Shown in pieces: positions 17,197 through 27,659 of a stretch of DNA of 64,000 nucleotides. The DNA lies in contig NZ_JABENB010000001.1 of NCBI RefSeq assembly GCF_013002715.1, forward strand, positions 1,798,001 through 1,862,000, written 5' to 3'. Positions within the stretch are counted from its first letter, which is position 1. Every line of letters starts with the position of its first letter. The notes under the pieces were generated by a model that was given only the letters and a program-made list of their open reading frames with translations, had not been told where the DNA came from and ran no database searches. This stretch comes from Flexivirga aerilata. Lineage in GTDB: Bacteria > Actinomycetota > Actinomycetes > Actinomycetales > Dermatophilaceae. Both the position numbers and the translations under genes were made by a program.

Positions 17197-18210
17197 TCAC
17201 GCGCCGGGCAGCCCCCACGCCTCGGCCAGCAGCTCGAACGATCGGATGCGCAGCGCCGGGTCGTAGGTGTAGGTCGTCACGATCAACTCATCGACCTGGA
17301 GGTCGGCGACGATCGCTTCGAGCTGGCCGACCACCGTCTCGGGCGAGCCGACGGCGCGGACCTGCTGGAAGTCGTCGACGAACGCGGCGACGTCGGGCGG
17401 CAGCACGGCCCCGATGTCGTCCACCGGCGGCTGCAGCGGCACCCGCTGGCCGGTGCGGATGCCGGCGGCCATGAGCTGCGCCGTCGTGAAGAGCCGATGC
17501 GCCTCCTGATCGGTGGGGGCGACCACCACGTTGACTCCCGCCATCGCGTAGGGCTCTTGGAGCTCCGCTGTGGCGAACTCGGTCGAAAAGCGTTGGCGAT
17601 AAAGGGAAAGAGCCTCGTGGCGCAGCTGCGGGGCGAAGTGGGAAGCAAACGCGTAGGGCAGCCCCAGGTAGGCCGCGACGGCGGCTCCGTCGAGGCTCGA
17701 CCCGAGCATCCACAGCGGCACGTCGGTGCCGAGACCCGGTCGCGCGCTGACGCCGTTGGGCGTCTTGCCATCACCGAGGTAGTGATGCAGATCCACCACA
17801 TCCTGGACGAAGGTGTCGGCTCCCTCCGAGCCGCGACGCAGCGCGGACGCGGTGATCGGGTCGGTGCCCGGCGCGCGTCCGAGGCCGAGGTCGATGCGAT
17901 CGCCATACATCTCGGCGAGGGTGCCGTAGTACTCCGCGACCATCAGCGGGCTGTGGTTGGGCAGCATCACGCCGCCCGACCCGAGCCGGATGCGCTTGCT
18001 GTGCTCCGCCGCGCGGCCGATGAGCAGCGACGTGGCGGACGAGGCAAAGGTGGCCGTGTTGTGGTGCTCGGCATACCAAAACCGCTGGTAACCAAGGGCA
18101 TCCGCGCGCCGGACCAGATCGATCGACTGGTTGAGCGCGTCCTGGGTGCTGCTGCCGGCGGAGAGCGGCACCAGGTCCAGGATCGACAGCGGCACTCGGG
18201 ACGTACTCAT
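17197..18210 (-). CDS. LLM-class (luciferase-like) flavin-dependent oxidoreductase
   Basis: 337 residues. Opens with VPLSILDLVPLSAGSSTQDAL and contains FWYAEHHNTATFASSATSLLIG and IRLGSGGVMLPNHSPLMVAE, hallmarks of the MsnO8-like LLM group. It uses FMNH2 or F420 (not distinguishable here). The start ATG has GGAGG upstream, and a TAGCGT box at 18238-18243 could give a leader of about 20 nt. Its 3' end faces the phosphatase remnant. Substrate unknown. Confidence 0.88.
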   Translation of the reverse strand: MSTSRVPLSILDLVPLSAGSSTQDALNQSIDLVRRADALGYQRFWYAEHHNTATFASSATSLLIGRAAEHSKRIRLGSGGVMLPNHSPLMVAEYYGTLAEMYGDRIDLGLGRAPGTDPITASALRRGSEGADTFVQDVVDLHHYLGDGKTPNGVSARPGLGTDVPLWMLGSSLDGAAVAAYLGLPYAFASHFAPQLRHEALSLYRQRFSTEFATAELQEPYAMAGVNVVVAPTDQEAHRLFTTAQLMAAGIRTGQRVPLQPPVDDIGAVLPPDVAAFVDDFQQVRAVGSPETVVGQLEAIVADLQVDELIVTTYTYDPALRIRSFELLAEAWGLPGA

Positions 18211-18240
18211 GCGGCCTCCTCAGGTGGTCTCACCGCGACG

Positions 18241-18873
18241 CTAGTACAGATCGTCCGTCTCGTCCGGCACGGAGTGGCTGCCGTCGAACTCAGCTGTGTC
18301 GAACTCGCTCGTGTCGAACTCGGTCGTGTCGACGAGCGCTTCATCGGCCCGTTGCAGGATCTGGGTGATCGTCTGTGCCACGGACAGATTGGTGTTGTCG
18401 ATCCACAGTCCGACACGACGGGTGCCGTGCTCGACCGAGTCGACGAGGCTCTCGACGGTGAAGCCGTCACGGTAGGCGTTCTTGCGTCGTCCCTCTTCGC
18501 GCTGGTAGATCGCGTCGACCGACGGCGTGAGCATCACCAGGTGGACCTCGGCGGGGGCGGCGATCGACAGAAAGTCGTCCAGGAAGGTGCCGAAGATGTT
18601 GTCGGCGATGACGGCGTCGAAGCCGGCCGCCCGGTAGACGTCGGCGAGGGTGAGTGCCCCGGCATACCGCAGGAAGAGCTGCTCGATCGCCTCGACGGTC
18701 GGCGGCTGCGACATGCCCGCCGCGCCGGAGGCGACCATGCCGCCGATGGTGTCGCCGTCGATGAAGACCGCCTTGCGCAGGCCCTCGGCCAGTGCCTGAC
18801 CGACGGTCGACTTGCCGGCCGCCTGGGCGCCGGTGATCACGAAAAGTCGGCCAAGCTGTTCGGGTGCGTTCAC
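18241..18873 (-). CDS. P-loop kinase-like protein (AAA_33 type)
   Basis: 210 residues. Walker A is GAQAAGKST near residue 15; DGDTIGGM follows at the position of a substrate-binding acid. The rest resembles small zeta-toxin/chloramphenicol-phosphotransferase-like kinases, with a lid-type REEGRRKN. The C-terminal tail carries a repeated EFDT(T/S/A) segment encoded by 15-bp tandem repeats and probably disordered. The GTG start is set by a TAGGCT box 6 nt upstream. Substrate unknown; the gene stands between an oxidoreductase and pgm with separate promoters. Confidence 0.72.
   Translation of the reverse strand: MNAPEQLGRLFVITGAQAAGKSTVGQALAEGLRKAVFIDGDTIGGMVASGAAGMSQPPTVEAIEQLFLRYAGALTLADVYRAAGFDAVIADNIFGTFLDDFLSIAAPAEVHLVMLTPSVDAIYQREEGRRKNAYRDGFTVESLVDSVEHGTRRVGLWIDNTNLSVAQTITQILQRADEALVDTTEFDTSEFDTAEFDGSHSVPDETDDLY
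18285..18340. repeat. 15-bp tandem repeats encoding EFDT units
   Basis: Roughly four imperfect copies of a GTCGAACTCGGTCGT-type unit (plus strand) within the 3' end of the P-loop kinase gene; each adds five residues without shifting the frame. Confidence 0.75.
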
Positions 18874-18879
18874 CCGGCG

Positions 18880-18885
18880 AGCCTA
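18880..18885 (-). promoter_or_regulatory. Leaderless -10 box TAGGCT
   Basis: On the minus strand TAGGCT ends 6 nt before the GTG at 18873. Confidence 0.55.
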
Positions 18886-18940
18886 ACCGGCGCGGGCTTG
18901 AGGCGGCTGGCGCGGCGATCACTCGCCTGACGGTCCGGCC

Positions 18941-20578
<1,638 letters not shown>

Positions 20579-20611
20579 GGGTCCAGCCTGCCATGCGCGG
20601 TGGGGGTCCGG

Positions 20612-21334
20612 TCAGGTGTCGGTCGGATCGAGATGCGCCCGGATTGCCGTGACGAACTCCGTCGGCCGCGTCGCGTGCACGAGGTGCCCGGCGTCGATGG
20701 TGGTCATCCGCCCGTCGGTGAGGGCGGCTGCCAGTGCGGCGACGTCGGCCTCCGGCACGAAACTGGACGGGCCGCCGCTGATCGCGAGCGTGGGCGCGCC
20801 GACCTTCGCCAGCAGCTCCGGCCAGGACGGGTCGGGGTCGTCGATCTCGGGGCGCACCTGCCGCACGACCTCCCAGTCGAAGTCGAGCTCGCCCTCAGGG
20901 CGGGTCGGTGGGTTTGGCCGGTGCGGGCGCGGCACGCCGACGTCTTCGAGGACGAGTCGGCGCATGGCGGCACGTGCGTCGCTCCCACCTTTCGCGATGG
21001 CTTGCACCGCAACCAATCCGCCGAGCGAATGCCCGATCAAGTCCAGGCGATTGCCGAGCTGGGGGAGGAGGGCGGCGACGTCACCGGCCAGCAGCGCGAT
21101 GCTGTAGCGCCCCGGCCGGTCGCTTGCGCCATGGCCGCGCAGATCGATCGCATGGACCGGCCGGTCACGGCTCAGCTCGGCGGCGATCTCGTCCCAGTCG
21201 TTCGCGGTGGCGCCGGTGCCGGGGAGCAGGACCAGTGGTGGATGGTCCGCCTGCTCGGTCGGCCAGCTGCGCACCGCGATGGCGATGCCGTTGGCGTCGT
21301 AGCGGCGCACGGTTGGCCGGGGTGTATCGGACAC
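20612..21334 (-). CDS. Alpha/beta-hydrolase
   Basis: 240 residues of the abhydrolase_1 type. LVLLPGTGATANDW forms the oxyanion region, HAIDLRGHGASDRP is the typical strand-turn, GHSLGG holds the nucleophile Ser, and DAGHLVHATRP provides the catalytic His. The GTG start has no obvious ribosome-binding site. Downstream lies pgm (33 bp away); upstream is a repeat tract separating it from the DUF222 gene. Substrate unknown. Confidence 0.85.
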   Translation of the reverse strand: MSDTPRPTVRRYDANGIAIAVRSWPTEQADHPPLVLLPGTGATANDWDEIAAELSRDRPVHAIDLRGHGASDRPGRYSIALLAGDVAALLPQLGNRLDLIGHSLGGLVAVQAIAKGGSDARAAMRRLVLEDVGVPRPHRPNPPTRPEGELDFDWEVVRQVRPEIDDPDPSWPELLAKVGAPTLAISGGPSSFVPEADVAALAAALTDGRMTTIDAGHLVHATRPTEFVTAIRAHLDPTDT

Positions 21335-21377
21335 GACTCATCATCACCGATCGGCGCCGGGGCCGCTTGCGTGTTGT

Positions 21378-21540
21378 TCGAGTAGGCCGAGCCGTTTTCC
21401 TACGCTGATCGAGTAGCCCGAGCCGCCGCTTGCCCGCTGGTCGAGTAACCGGCCCTCCCGACGCTGATCGAGTAGCCCGAGCCGCCTTCTCCATGCTGAT
21501 CGAGTAGGCCGAGCCGCTAGGCGAGGCCGTATCGAGATCA
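21378..21540 (-). repeat. Dispersed REP-like repeat array A (CTACTCGACC family)
   Basis: Five imperfect units whose plus strand reads TGATCGAGTAGCCCGAGCCG, spaced about 30 bp, ending with CCGTATCGAGA. On the minus strand this is TCTCGATACGG followed by repeated CTACTCGA(C/T)CA, the same order as at 23525, 27399 and 29875. It occupies most of the gap between the hydrolase and the DUF222-HNH gene. Confidence 0.85.
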
Positions 21541-21548
21541 GCTGTGTC

Positions 21549-23392
21549 TTAGTCGGCGGGTCGGGTGGTGTAGGTGTGTCCGGTGGGGCTGGCCCAGGTG
21601 CAGGTGCCATCAGTTGTCATGTACACGGTCCAGCCGGCTTCGTGCTTGGCGCGGTGGTGGTGCCGGCAGAGGCATTGCAGGTTGTGTGGCGCGGTGGGCC
21701 CGTCCGGGTACGGGGTGACGTGGTCGAGGTCGGTGAGTTTGGCCGGTCGGGTGCAGCCGGGGAACCTGCAGTGCTGGTCACGGGCGCGCACGAACCGCGC
21801 CAACCGCATGCCCGGTGTGTACGAGTGGCAGCCGGTTTCGGCAACGGTGCCAGTTTCCGCATTCACCAGGGCGCGGGTGAACTTCACTCCAAGTAGGCCG
21901 GACAGTTCCCGGATCACGCCGGCGGGGATGACGCCGACACACCCGGGAACTGGACGTCGCCGAGTCGGTAGCCCACCGGCGCTGGGTCGTGAGTAAAGCG
22001 GGGCACTGTCCCGCCCGGATGGGTTTGCGCTGGGTCAGTGGAGCGCGCTGGATCAGTGCCGCTCGCGGGACCGGCCGATTGCAATGGATCAGGTGGTGGC
22101 CGGGTGCCGGTGCGTAGTGCGGCTTCGAGGAGCATGGCTTGGAGTTGGCGTTCCGCCTCGCTGATCGGGCGGCAGCTGCCGAGATCGACGACCATCCGGT
22201 TGACCGGGAGGATGACCTTCGGCGGACCGGGCGGTCGCACCTTCGACATCCACGCGCCGACGACCCCGGGCGCCGCGCCGTTCGCTGCTGCTGCGTCGTC
22301 AATGCTGCTCGCCCGGTCCAGCACATCAACCCCACCGCCCGTGCCCGTGCCGTTTGCGTCGCTCGCGCTCGTCGCGTCGCCCGTGCCGGTCGCGTCACTC
22401 GTGCCCGTGGCATCGTGCGAGCCGGGCGCTTCGGTCCCGCTCACGCCGGTGCCGGTCCCCGGGCTCGCGTTGGTGGACGGCGCGGTGTCCGGGTGGAACG
22501 GGACGTGCAAGACGAGCTCGGTCGTCACTTGCGCGTTCGACAGGAGGAGGTCCGTCAGGGCGTCGACGCGGCATTCGCCGAGGCTCTTGCTGGCAGTAGT
22601 CGAGTCGTGGAGCAGGCGGGCGTGGGCGTTGACCGCGGCCATGACTTTCGCCGCGTCAAGGGAGGGGAGCACGGCGGTGAGGGTGGACATGCCCGGCTCC
22701 CAATGGGGTTCGACGGTCACGTTGGTGCAGTCGCGCCGCCGCGCCGCGGACGCCTGGTCGGACGCGACCGGTGCGTGCTGCACCAACAAGCGCTGCGCGC
22801 GCCGGCGCAGCTTTGTCGAGGTGGATGCTTCCGGGGCACTGGCCAGGATCTCGGCCTCGACGGTCGCGGCGAGGTCGCCCGGACAATCGGCCGCCTCGAC
22901 GGTGCTGGGTGCTCCGGGTGTGTCGGTTGCGGGGATTGCGTCGGCGAGGATGTCGCTGACCGCGACCACCTTCCGCGACTCCAGGCCGCCGGTGCCGGCG
23001 TGGTGGAGCAGCAGCGGCGTGTGACGCACGCTCTCGACCGCTTGGGTCAGTCGCAGGCTGGTTTGCCGGTCGGTCCACCCCAACCGGGCACCCACCTCCA
23101 ACAGGGTCCAGGTGTCCGGGCTTTCCGGGTGCTTGTCGAACTCACGCTGCGCCAGCTGCTCCAGCCGCAGGGTCTGGGTGGCCCAGGCGGAGTTCTGCAC
23201 CCGCTGCGTCGCCAGCACCTGATCGAGCAACTCGTCATCCGACAGATCCGAGCCGTCGCCTCGTGTGCTGGCGGTGTCGTCGCGGGTCTTGTCGAACACG
23301 GCGCGCAGCAGCGTCTGCGCTGCATCGAGGAGTTCACCGGTGGTGGCAGCGGCGATCACTGGATCGGTGAGGGCTCGCTGCAGGTGCGACAT
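21549..23392 (-). pseudogene. Frameshifted DUF222/HNH endonuclease (13E12-type)
   Basis: A DUF222 N-terminal region starts at MSHLQRALTDPVIAAATTGELLDA (ATG 23392) and ends in an early TGA at 21914-21916. The HNH nuclease domain (DQHCRFPGCTRP, LDHVTPYPDGP, NLQCLCRHHH) continues in another frame down to 21549. The frames meet around GVIPAGVIREL, a motif normally continuous in this family, so a one-base indel near 21936-21990 breaks the gene. The middle contains a low-complexity GTSDATGTGDATSASDAN stretch. Family members are abundant actinobacterial genes of uncertain, possibly mobile, nature. A sequencing error is the main alternative. Confidence 0.82.
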
Positions 23393-23398
23393 ACCAAA

Positions 23399-23404
23399 AC
23401 CATA
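23399..23404 (-). promoter_or_regulatory. Leaderless -10 box TATGGT
   Basis: On the minus strand TATGGT ends 6 nt before the ATG at 23392, the start of the DUF222 region. Confidence 0.55.
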
Positions 23405-23524
23405 CACCTGTTCGAATCGGGTGGGAAGAGTTGAACACGATGAATTCGGTGTGTTTCCAGTGTGATTCGTGGGGTTCGGCAGGGTTGTCAGTGGCGGGTG
23501 GGATGGTGTCGCGTGGTGGAGTGG

Positions 23525-23655
23525 GTGGGTCTCGATACGGGCTCCCTCGCTTCGCTCCTCCGCCCTACTCGACCACCACAAAGGGGCTTCGCTGGTCCGC
23601 CCTACTCGACCACCATCAGGGGCTGCTCGTGTCCTACTCGACCAGCGCCTGGGGA
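23525..23655 (+). repeat. Dispersed REP-like repeat array B
   Basis: Begins GGTCTCGATACGGGCT and continues with three copies of C(C)TACTCGACCA separated by GC-rich spacers. Part of the 522-bp gap 23393-23914, which otherwise holds the promoter of the DUF222 gene (23399-23404), a GC-rich patch at 23730-23785 with repeated GCGGAGCG/GCGAAGCG, and no gene I can support. Confidence 0.85.
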
Positions 23656-23729
23656 CTGCACCTGTTCGGTCGCAGTCGGCACGATCAGGTGAGTGGCGAG
23701 ATCACCGAGCGGGGCGAGGGGCCGCGTGA

Positions 23730-23785
23730 GCGGCCCTATGAAGCGAAGCGGAGCGCTAGCGGAGCGAAGCGGAGTGAGGCCGCGA
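23730..23785. repeat. GCGAAGCGGAGCG-type low-complexity patch
   Basis: Short iterations of GAAGCGGAGCG and TAGCGGAGCGAAGCGG, like the arms of other actinobacterial intergenic repeats. No coding support. Confidence 0.6.
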
Positions 23786-23914
23786 GGGCGGTCCCTCGGC
23801 CCGCGGCCGGCGAGTCGTCCCGCGGCCGTCGAGTCGGTCGCGCGGTCGCCGCAAGGCCTGCACTACGGCCAACTGGGCGCGGACGGCCCCGATGCGTCAA
23901 GCGCCCGGTCACCC

Positions 23915-24544
23915 TCACGGGCGCCGCTTGAGCGCCAACCAGCCGGCGATGCCGAGGTAGCCGACTCCGGTGGCTCGATCTACCTGACGACGACGGCGAG
24001 CGTCGTTGAGTCGGCCGCGAACGCTGTTGCCCAACAACACATAACCGACCGCGGTGATCGCCTCGACCCCGATGTAGGCGACGCCGACCACGCACAGTGA
24101 CACCCAGTCGCGAGGGCCGGTGATGAACTGTGGCACGAACGCGGCGAAGAGCAGGTAAGCCTTGGGGTTGCTCATGGCGGTCAGGAACTCCCGGCGCACC
24201 GGTGTGTGCAGCGCGACGTTGCCCGCGCTCACGGCCTCATGCGGCTGCGGCGACGTGCCCGCATCACGAAAAGCCTTGAACCCCAACCAGACCAGATAGC
24301 CGACTCCCAACCACCGCAACATCTCGAAAGCAGCTGCCGACTGCAGCATGATCGCTGCCAGACCAGCTGCGACGAGGCCGACCTGTATGCCGAATGCCGC
24401 GAACCGGCCGGCCAGTCCGCAGAGCGCCGGGCACACGCCGAGGCGCGCGCCGTGCTGCAGGCTCAGCAGCTGGTTGGCGCCCGGCACGAGCGAGACGAGG
24501 ACTGCCGCGGGCAGGAAGGCCGTCCAGTCGATCGAGGTCAGCAT
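23915..24544 (-). CDS. LysE/RhtB-family translocator
   Basis: 209-residue membrane protein with five to six hydrophobic helices. Family motifs are visible: SLVPGANQLLSLQHGARLG near the N-terminus, YLVWLGFKAFRD, and EFLTAMSNPKAYLLF. The family exports amino acids or related small molecules. The ATG at 24544 has TACCGT exactly 6 nt upstream, so it is probably leaderless. It is divergent from the methyltransferase gene with only 67 bp between the starts. Substrate not predictable. Confidence 0.9.
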   Translation of the reverse strand: MLTSIDWTAFLPAAVLVSLVPGANQLLSLQHGARLGVCPALCGLAGRFAAFGIQVGLVAAGLAAIMLQSAAAFEMLRWLGVGYLVWLGFKAFRDAGTSPQPHEAVSAGNVALHTPVRREFLTAMSNPKAYLLFAAFVPQFITGPRDWVSLCVVGVAYIGVEAITAVGYVLLGNSVRGRLNDARRRRQVDRATGVGYLGIAGWLALKRRP

Positions 24545-24550
24545 CGTTCG

Positions 24551-24556
24551 ACGGTA
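24551..24556 (-). promoter_or_regulatory. Leaderless -10 box TACCGT
   Basis: On the minus strand TACCGT ends 6 nt before the ATG at 24544. Confidence 0.6.
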
Positions 24557-24597
24557 GCGCCAGAGACCGACGGCCGGTGGTTGTCGGCGGTCACGGC

Positions 24598-24603
24598 TAG
24601 CGT
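24598..24603 (+). promoter_or_regulatory. Leaderless -10 box TAGCGT
   Basis: TAGCGT ends 8 nt before the ATG at 24612. With the box at 24551 it makes a compact divergent promoter pair. Confidence 0.6.
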
Positions 24604-24611
24604 CCGCGGGC

Positions 24612-25307
24612 ATGGACGCATCTACCCTCGAACTCCGTGACGCACATGACGTGCTGGCCGGGGTCTACCGCGAGAAACTGGCCACGATCATCGACGAGAT
24701 GCCGATCGAGCAGGCGGTGCTCGGCCTCTTCTGCGGCTGGGTGCGCGATGCGCCGGGGGACAACGTGATCGGCGACATCGGTTGTGGCACAGGCAGACTC
24801 GCGCCATACCTCGCTGATCTGGGGATGACGCCGCGCGGAGTGGATCTCTCACCGGAGATGGTCCGCGTCGCGCGCGAGGACTACCCGGACCATGACTTCG
24901 GCCAGGCCGACGCGCGCGAACTGCCCTTCGCAGACGGCGAGCTCGCGGGCGCGATCGGGTGGTATTCCCTGATGTACCTCGACCCGGAGCAACGGCGTCG
25001 AGCATTCGCGGAGCTGGCTCGCGTCATCCGGCCGGGCGGATATCTGGCGATGGCGTACAAGCAGGGGAATGACCAGCACCGGCGGGCGAGTCGGGCGAGA
25101 GCGTTCGGTGTCGACTTCGACATCTACTGGCTATCCGCGGCGGAGGTCGAGAGCCGCGCGGCGGAGGCCGGCTTCGACGTCGTCTTCTGGGCGGGTCGAC
25201 CGGCCGGCACCGATGAGCTACAGCCGCAGGGATACCTCATAGCACAAAAGGCCACAGCCCAGAAGGCCACAGCCCAAAAGCATTGCGGCTCAACGAAACC
25301 TGGGTGA
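24612..25307 (+). CDS. Class I SAM-dependent methyltransferase
   Basis: 231 residues. Motif I is IGDIGCGTGRLAPYLADLG, followed by GVDLSPEMVRVAR, DFGQADARELPFADG and the post-motif LARVIRPGGYLAMAYK. This is the Methyltransf_11/25 pattern. Substrate unknown. The C-terminal tail repeats KATAQ twice, encoded by two adjacent 15-bp copies (25250-25279), and is probably disordered. The start is supported by the TAGCGT box. Confidence 0.87.
   Translation: MDASTLELRDAHDVLAGVYREKLATIIDEMPIEQAVLGLFCGWVRDAPGDNVIGDIGCGTGRLAPYLADLGMTPRGVDLSPEMVRVAREDYPDHDFGQADARELPFADGELAGAIGWYSLMYLDPEQRRRAFAELARVIRPGGYLAMAYKQGNDQHRRASRARAFGVDFDIYWLSAAEVESRAAEAGFDVVFWAGRPAGTDELQPQGYLIAQKATAQKATAQKHCGSTKPG
25250..25279 (+). 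repeat. 15-bp in-frame duplication at the methyltransferase 3' end
   Basis: Two copies of GGCCACAGCCCARAA, encoding KATAQ-KATAQ. Confidence 0.8.
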
Positions 25308-25403
25308 AACCTGGAAGTGCGTCCAGCCACACGCCCGTCCGGCGATGGCTAGCTTGGCTATCGGTGTGGATCGCACCTCACATCCTCGGAAGGATCCATC
25401 TTG

Positions 25404-27374
25404 ATGCGTACACAGCTCGCCCTGCTCGGCGCGATCACCCTCGCAGCCGGAGCAGCCGCAACACCTGCCATGGCAGCCGGCAACCCCGGAGGGGCCAAGG
25501 GCCGCAAGGTCGTCGCGCACGCAGTGCAGAGGCCGGGCCAGGCACTCGGCGCGGCGCCGCAGACGAGCGGCACCAGCTTCATCGTCACCTTCAAACTGCG
25601 CGACGAAGCGGGCGCGGAGAGCTTCGTCAAGGCGGTCTCCGACCCGTCCAGCCCGCAGCACGGAAAGTATCTGAACCCGGCGCAGTTCACCAGCAGGTTC
25701 GCGGCGTCGCAGACCGACGTGTCCAGGGCACTCGCGTGGCTGCGCAGCCAGGGGCTGAATCCGGGCGCGGTGTCACCGACCCGCAGCTATGTGCAGGTCA
25801 CCGGTGCGGTGTCCGCGGTGAACAAGGCGTTCTCGACCTCGATCAGGTCCTACCGCTCCGCCGGGCGCACCTATACCGCGCCCGCATCCTCGGTCACCGT
25901 CCCGAATGACGTCGGCGCGGTCATCTCGGGGGTCGTCGGCCTGGACCGGTCGAAGACGCTGACCACGAGCAACGCACGCTCGGACGAGACGGGTCAGAAG
26001 AAGGCAGCGGGCTCGGTGAGCGCGCTGGGTGCCAAGCCCGGCGGGAAGTCGGCCCGGAGCGACGCGTGCTCGTCCTACTACGGGCAGTACACCCTGCCCA
26101 ACATCCCCGACGCCAAGTCGCCGCTCACGGGCACGCAGCCCGGTGCCATGTGCGGCTACACGCCTCAGCAGATGCGGGCGGCACGCGGCATCGACAAGGT
26201 CAAGCAGACCGGCAAGGGCAGATCAGTCGGCATCACCCTGTGGTGCAACGATCCTCGGATCGCCGACGACACCAACACCTGGGCGAAGGACCTCGGCTTC
26301 CAGAAGCTGAGGAACGGGCAGCTGCAGGTCATCGCGCCCGCCGGTGGTTACGACCCGCAGTACTGCGACGACAAGGACTCCGGCGGGGTCAACGGCGAGC
26401 AGGCCCTCGACGTCCAGTCGATCCACGGCGCCGCCCCCGACGCCAACATCGTGTATGCCGCGGCGGCACGCCCCTTCGACGACGCACTGCTGGCCTCGTT
26501 GCACACCCTCGTCGACGGCAACAAGGTCGACGCGATCTCCAACTCGTGGGGTGGCGGGGAAACGAACGACCCGGCCACCAACGACGCCTACAGCTCGGTC
26601 TTCATGCAGGCCGCGGCCCAGGGCATCTCGGTGCTGTTCTCCTCGGGCGACGACGGCGACAACACCGGCGGCGACCAGGCAACCACCCCGCCGAGCCCCG
26701 ACTATCCGGCGGCCAACCCGTGGATCACCGCGGTTGGCGGCACCTCGCTCGCCACCGGCAACGCCTCGGGGTCGAAGGTCAGCTGGGAGCAGGCCTGGAA
26801 CACCTCGCGCAGCGTGCTCAAGGACGACGCGTGGGGGCCGTGGACCTACCGCTACGGTGGCGGAGGCGGCGTGAGCCAGTATCACCCCGAGCCCTACTAC
26901 CAAAAGGGCGTGGTGCCAACGCGATTCACCGGTGTCGACCCGCATCGCGCCTACCCGGACCTGGCCGGCGCCGGTGATCCCTACACCGGATATCTGATCG
27001 GCTTCCACGACGGAGAGGCGGCGTCCGGCAACTTCGGGCTGACCAAGATCGGCGGCACCAGCTGGTCGTCACCGTGGACCGCCGGCACCGTCGTGCTCGC
27101 CGGCAAGCGCGTGGGCTTCCTCAACCCGGCGATCTACGGCGCCGGGCACGCCGGGCTCTCCGACATCGCGGGCAACGGGCTCACCCATGGCTTCGAGGTC
27201 AAGACGACCATCGTGCCCAAGAGTGGTGCGCCCTACACCGCGCTGACGACCGTCGGCGTCAACTCCCAGGAGGTGCAGAACCAGACGCTCACCTCCGAGC
27301 CGGGCTACGACAACCTGACCGGGTTCGGCGTGCCGGCCTCGACCAGGGCATTCCTTTCCGGCATCAGCAGATAG
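25404..27374 (+). CDS. Secreted sedolisin (S53, kumamolisin-like) protease with propeptide
   Basis: 656 residues. A signal peptide (MRTQLALLGAITLAAGAAA, cleavage after AMA) is followed by a pro-kumamolisin activation domain (about residues 55-180, with SSPQHGKYLNPAQFTSRF). In the catalytic domain the Glu-Asp pair is E332/D336 in NGEQALDVQ, the oxyanion Asp lies in SSGDDGDN and the nucleophile Ser553 lies in GGTSWSSP (usually SGTSxxxP). The C-terminal segment holds the likely Ca2+ site DNLTGFG. It is an exported acid-type serine-carboxyl peptidase. ATG 25404 is chosen over the adjacent TTG; GGAAGGA lies upstream. Confidence 0.92.
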   Translation: MRTQLALLGAITLAAGAAATPAMAAGNPGGAKGRKVVAHAVQRPGQALGAAPQTSGTSFIVTFKLRDEAGAESFVKAVSDPSSPQHGKYLNPAQFTSRFAASQTDVSRALAWLRSQGLNPGAVSPTRSYVQVTGAVSAVNKAFSTSIRSYRSAGRTYTAPASSVTVPNDVGAVISGVVGLDRSKTLTTSNARSDETGQKKAAGSVSALGAKPGGKSARSDACSSYYGQYTLPNIPDAKSPLTGTQPGAMCGYTPQQMRAARGIDKVKQTGKGRSVGITLWCNDPRIADDTNTWAKDLGFQKLRNGQLQVIAPAGGYDPQYCDDKDSGGVNGEQALDVQSIHGAAPDANIVYAAAARPFDDALLASLHTLVDGNKVDAISNSWGGGETNDPATNDAYSSVFMQAAAQGISVLFSSGDDGDNTGGDQATTPPSPDYPAANPWITAVGGTSLATGNASGSKVSWEQAWNTSRSVLKDDAWGPWTYRYGGGGGVSQYHPEPYYQKGVVPTRFTGVDPHRAYPDLAGAGDPYTGYLIGFHDGEAASGNFGLTKIGGTSWSSPWTAGTVVLAGKRVGFLNPAIYGAGHAGLSDIAGNGLTHGFEVKTTIVPKSGAPYTALTTVGVNSQEVQNQTLTSEPGYDNLTGFGVPASTRAFLSGISR

Positions 27375-27398
27375 CGGCAGGTATGACGAGCCCTGGGT

Positions 27399-27655
27399 GG
27401 TCTCGATACGGCCTCGGCTAGCGCCTCGGCCTACTCGACCACCCAGGGCTTCGTCTCGGGTCAGCGCCTCGGCCTACTCGACCACCCAGGGCTTCGTCTC
27501 GGGTCAGCGCCTCGGCCTACTCGACCACCCAGGGCTTGGTCTCGGGTTAGCGCCTCGGCCTACTCGACCACCCAGGGCTTCGTCTCGGGTCAGCGCCTCG
27601 GCCTACTCGACCACCCAGGGTTCAGCGCCTCGGCCTACTCGACCACCCAGGGGGT
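27399..27655 (+). repeat. Dispersed REP-like repeat array C, 43-bp period
   Basis: Starts with GGTCTCGATACGG. CTACTCGACC then occurs at 27431, 27474, 27517, 27560, 27603 and 27635, giving four exact 43-bp steps and a final 32-bp one. The unit includes CACCCAGGGCTTCGTCTCGG. It fills the gap between the convergent protease and glgB genes; no other feature is seen there. Confidence 0.92.
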
Positions 27656-27659
27656 TTCG

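Noticed and set aside
21378..27655. Insertion sequence or prophage in the repeat-rich region
   Set aside because: No transposase, integrase or phage structural gene is present. Repeats lack terminal inverted repeats flanking a gene, and the DUF222-HNH gene alone is not evidence of an IS.
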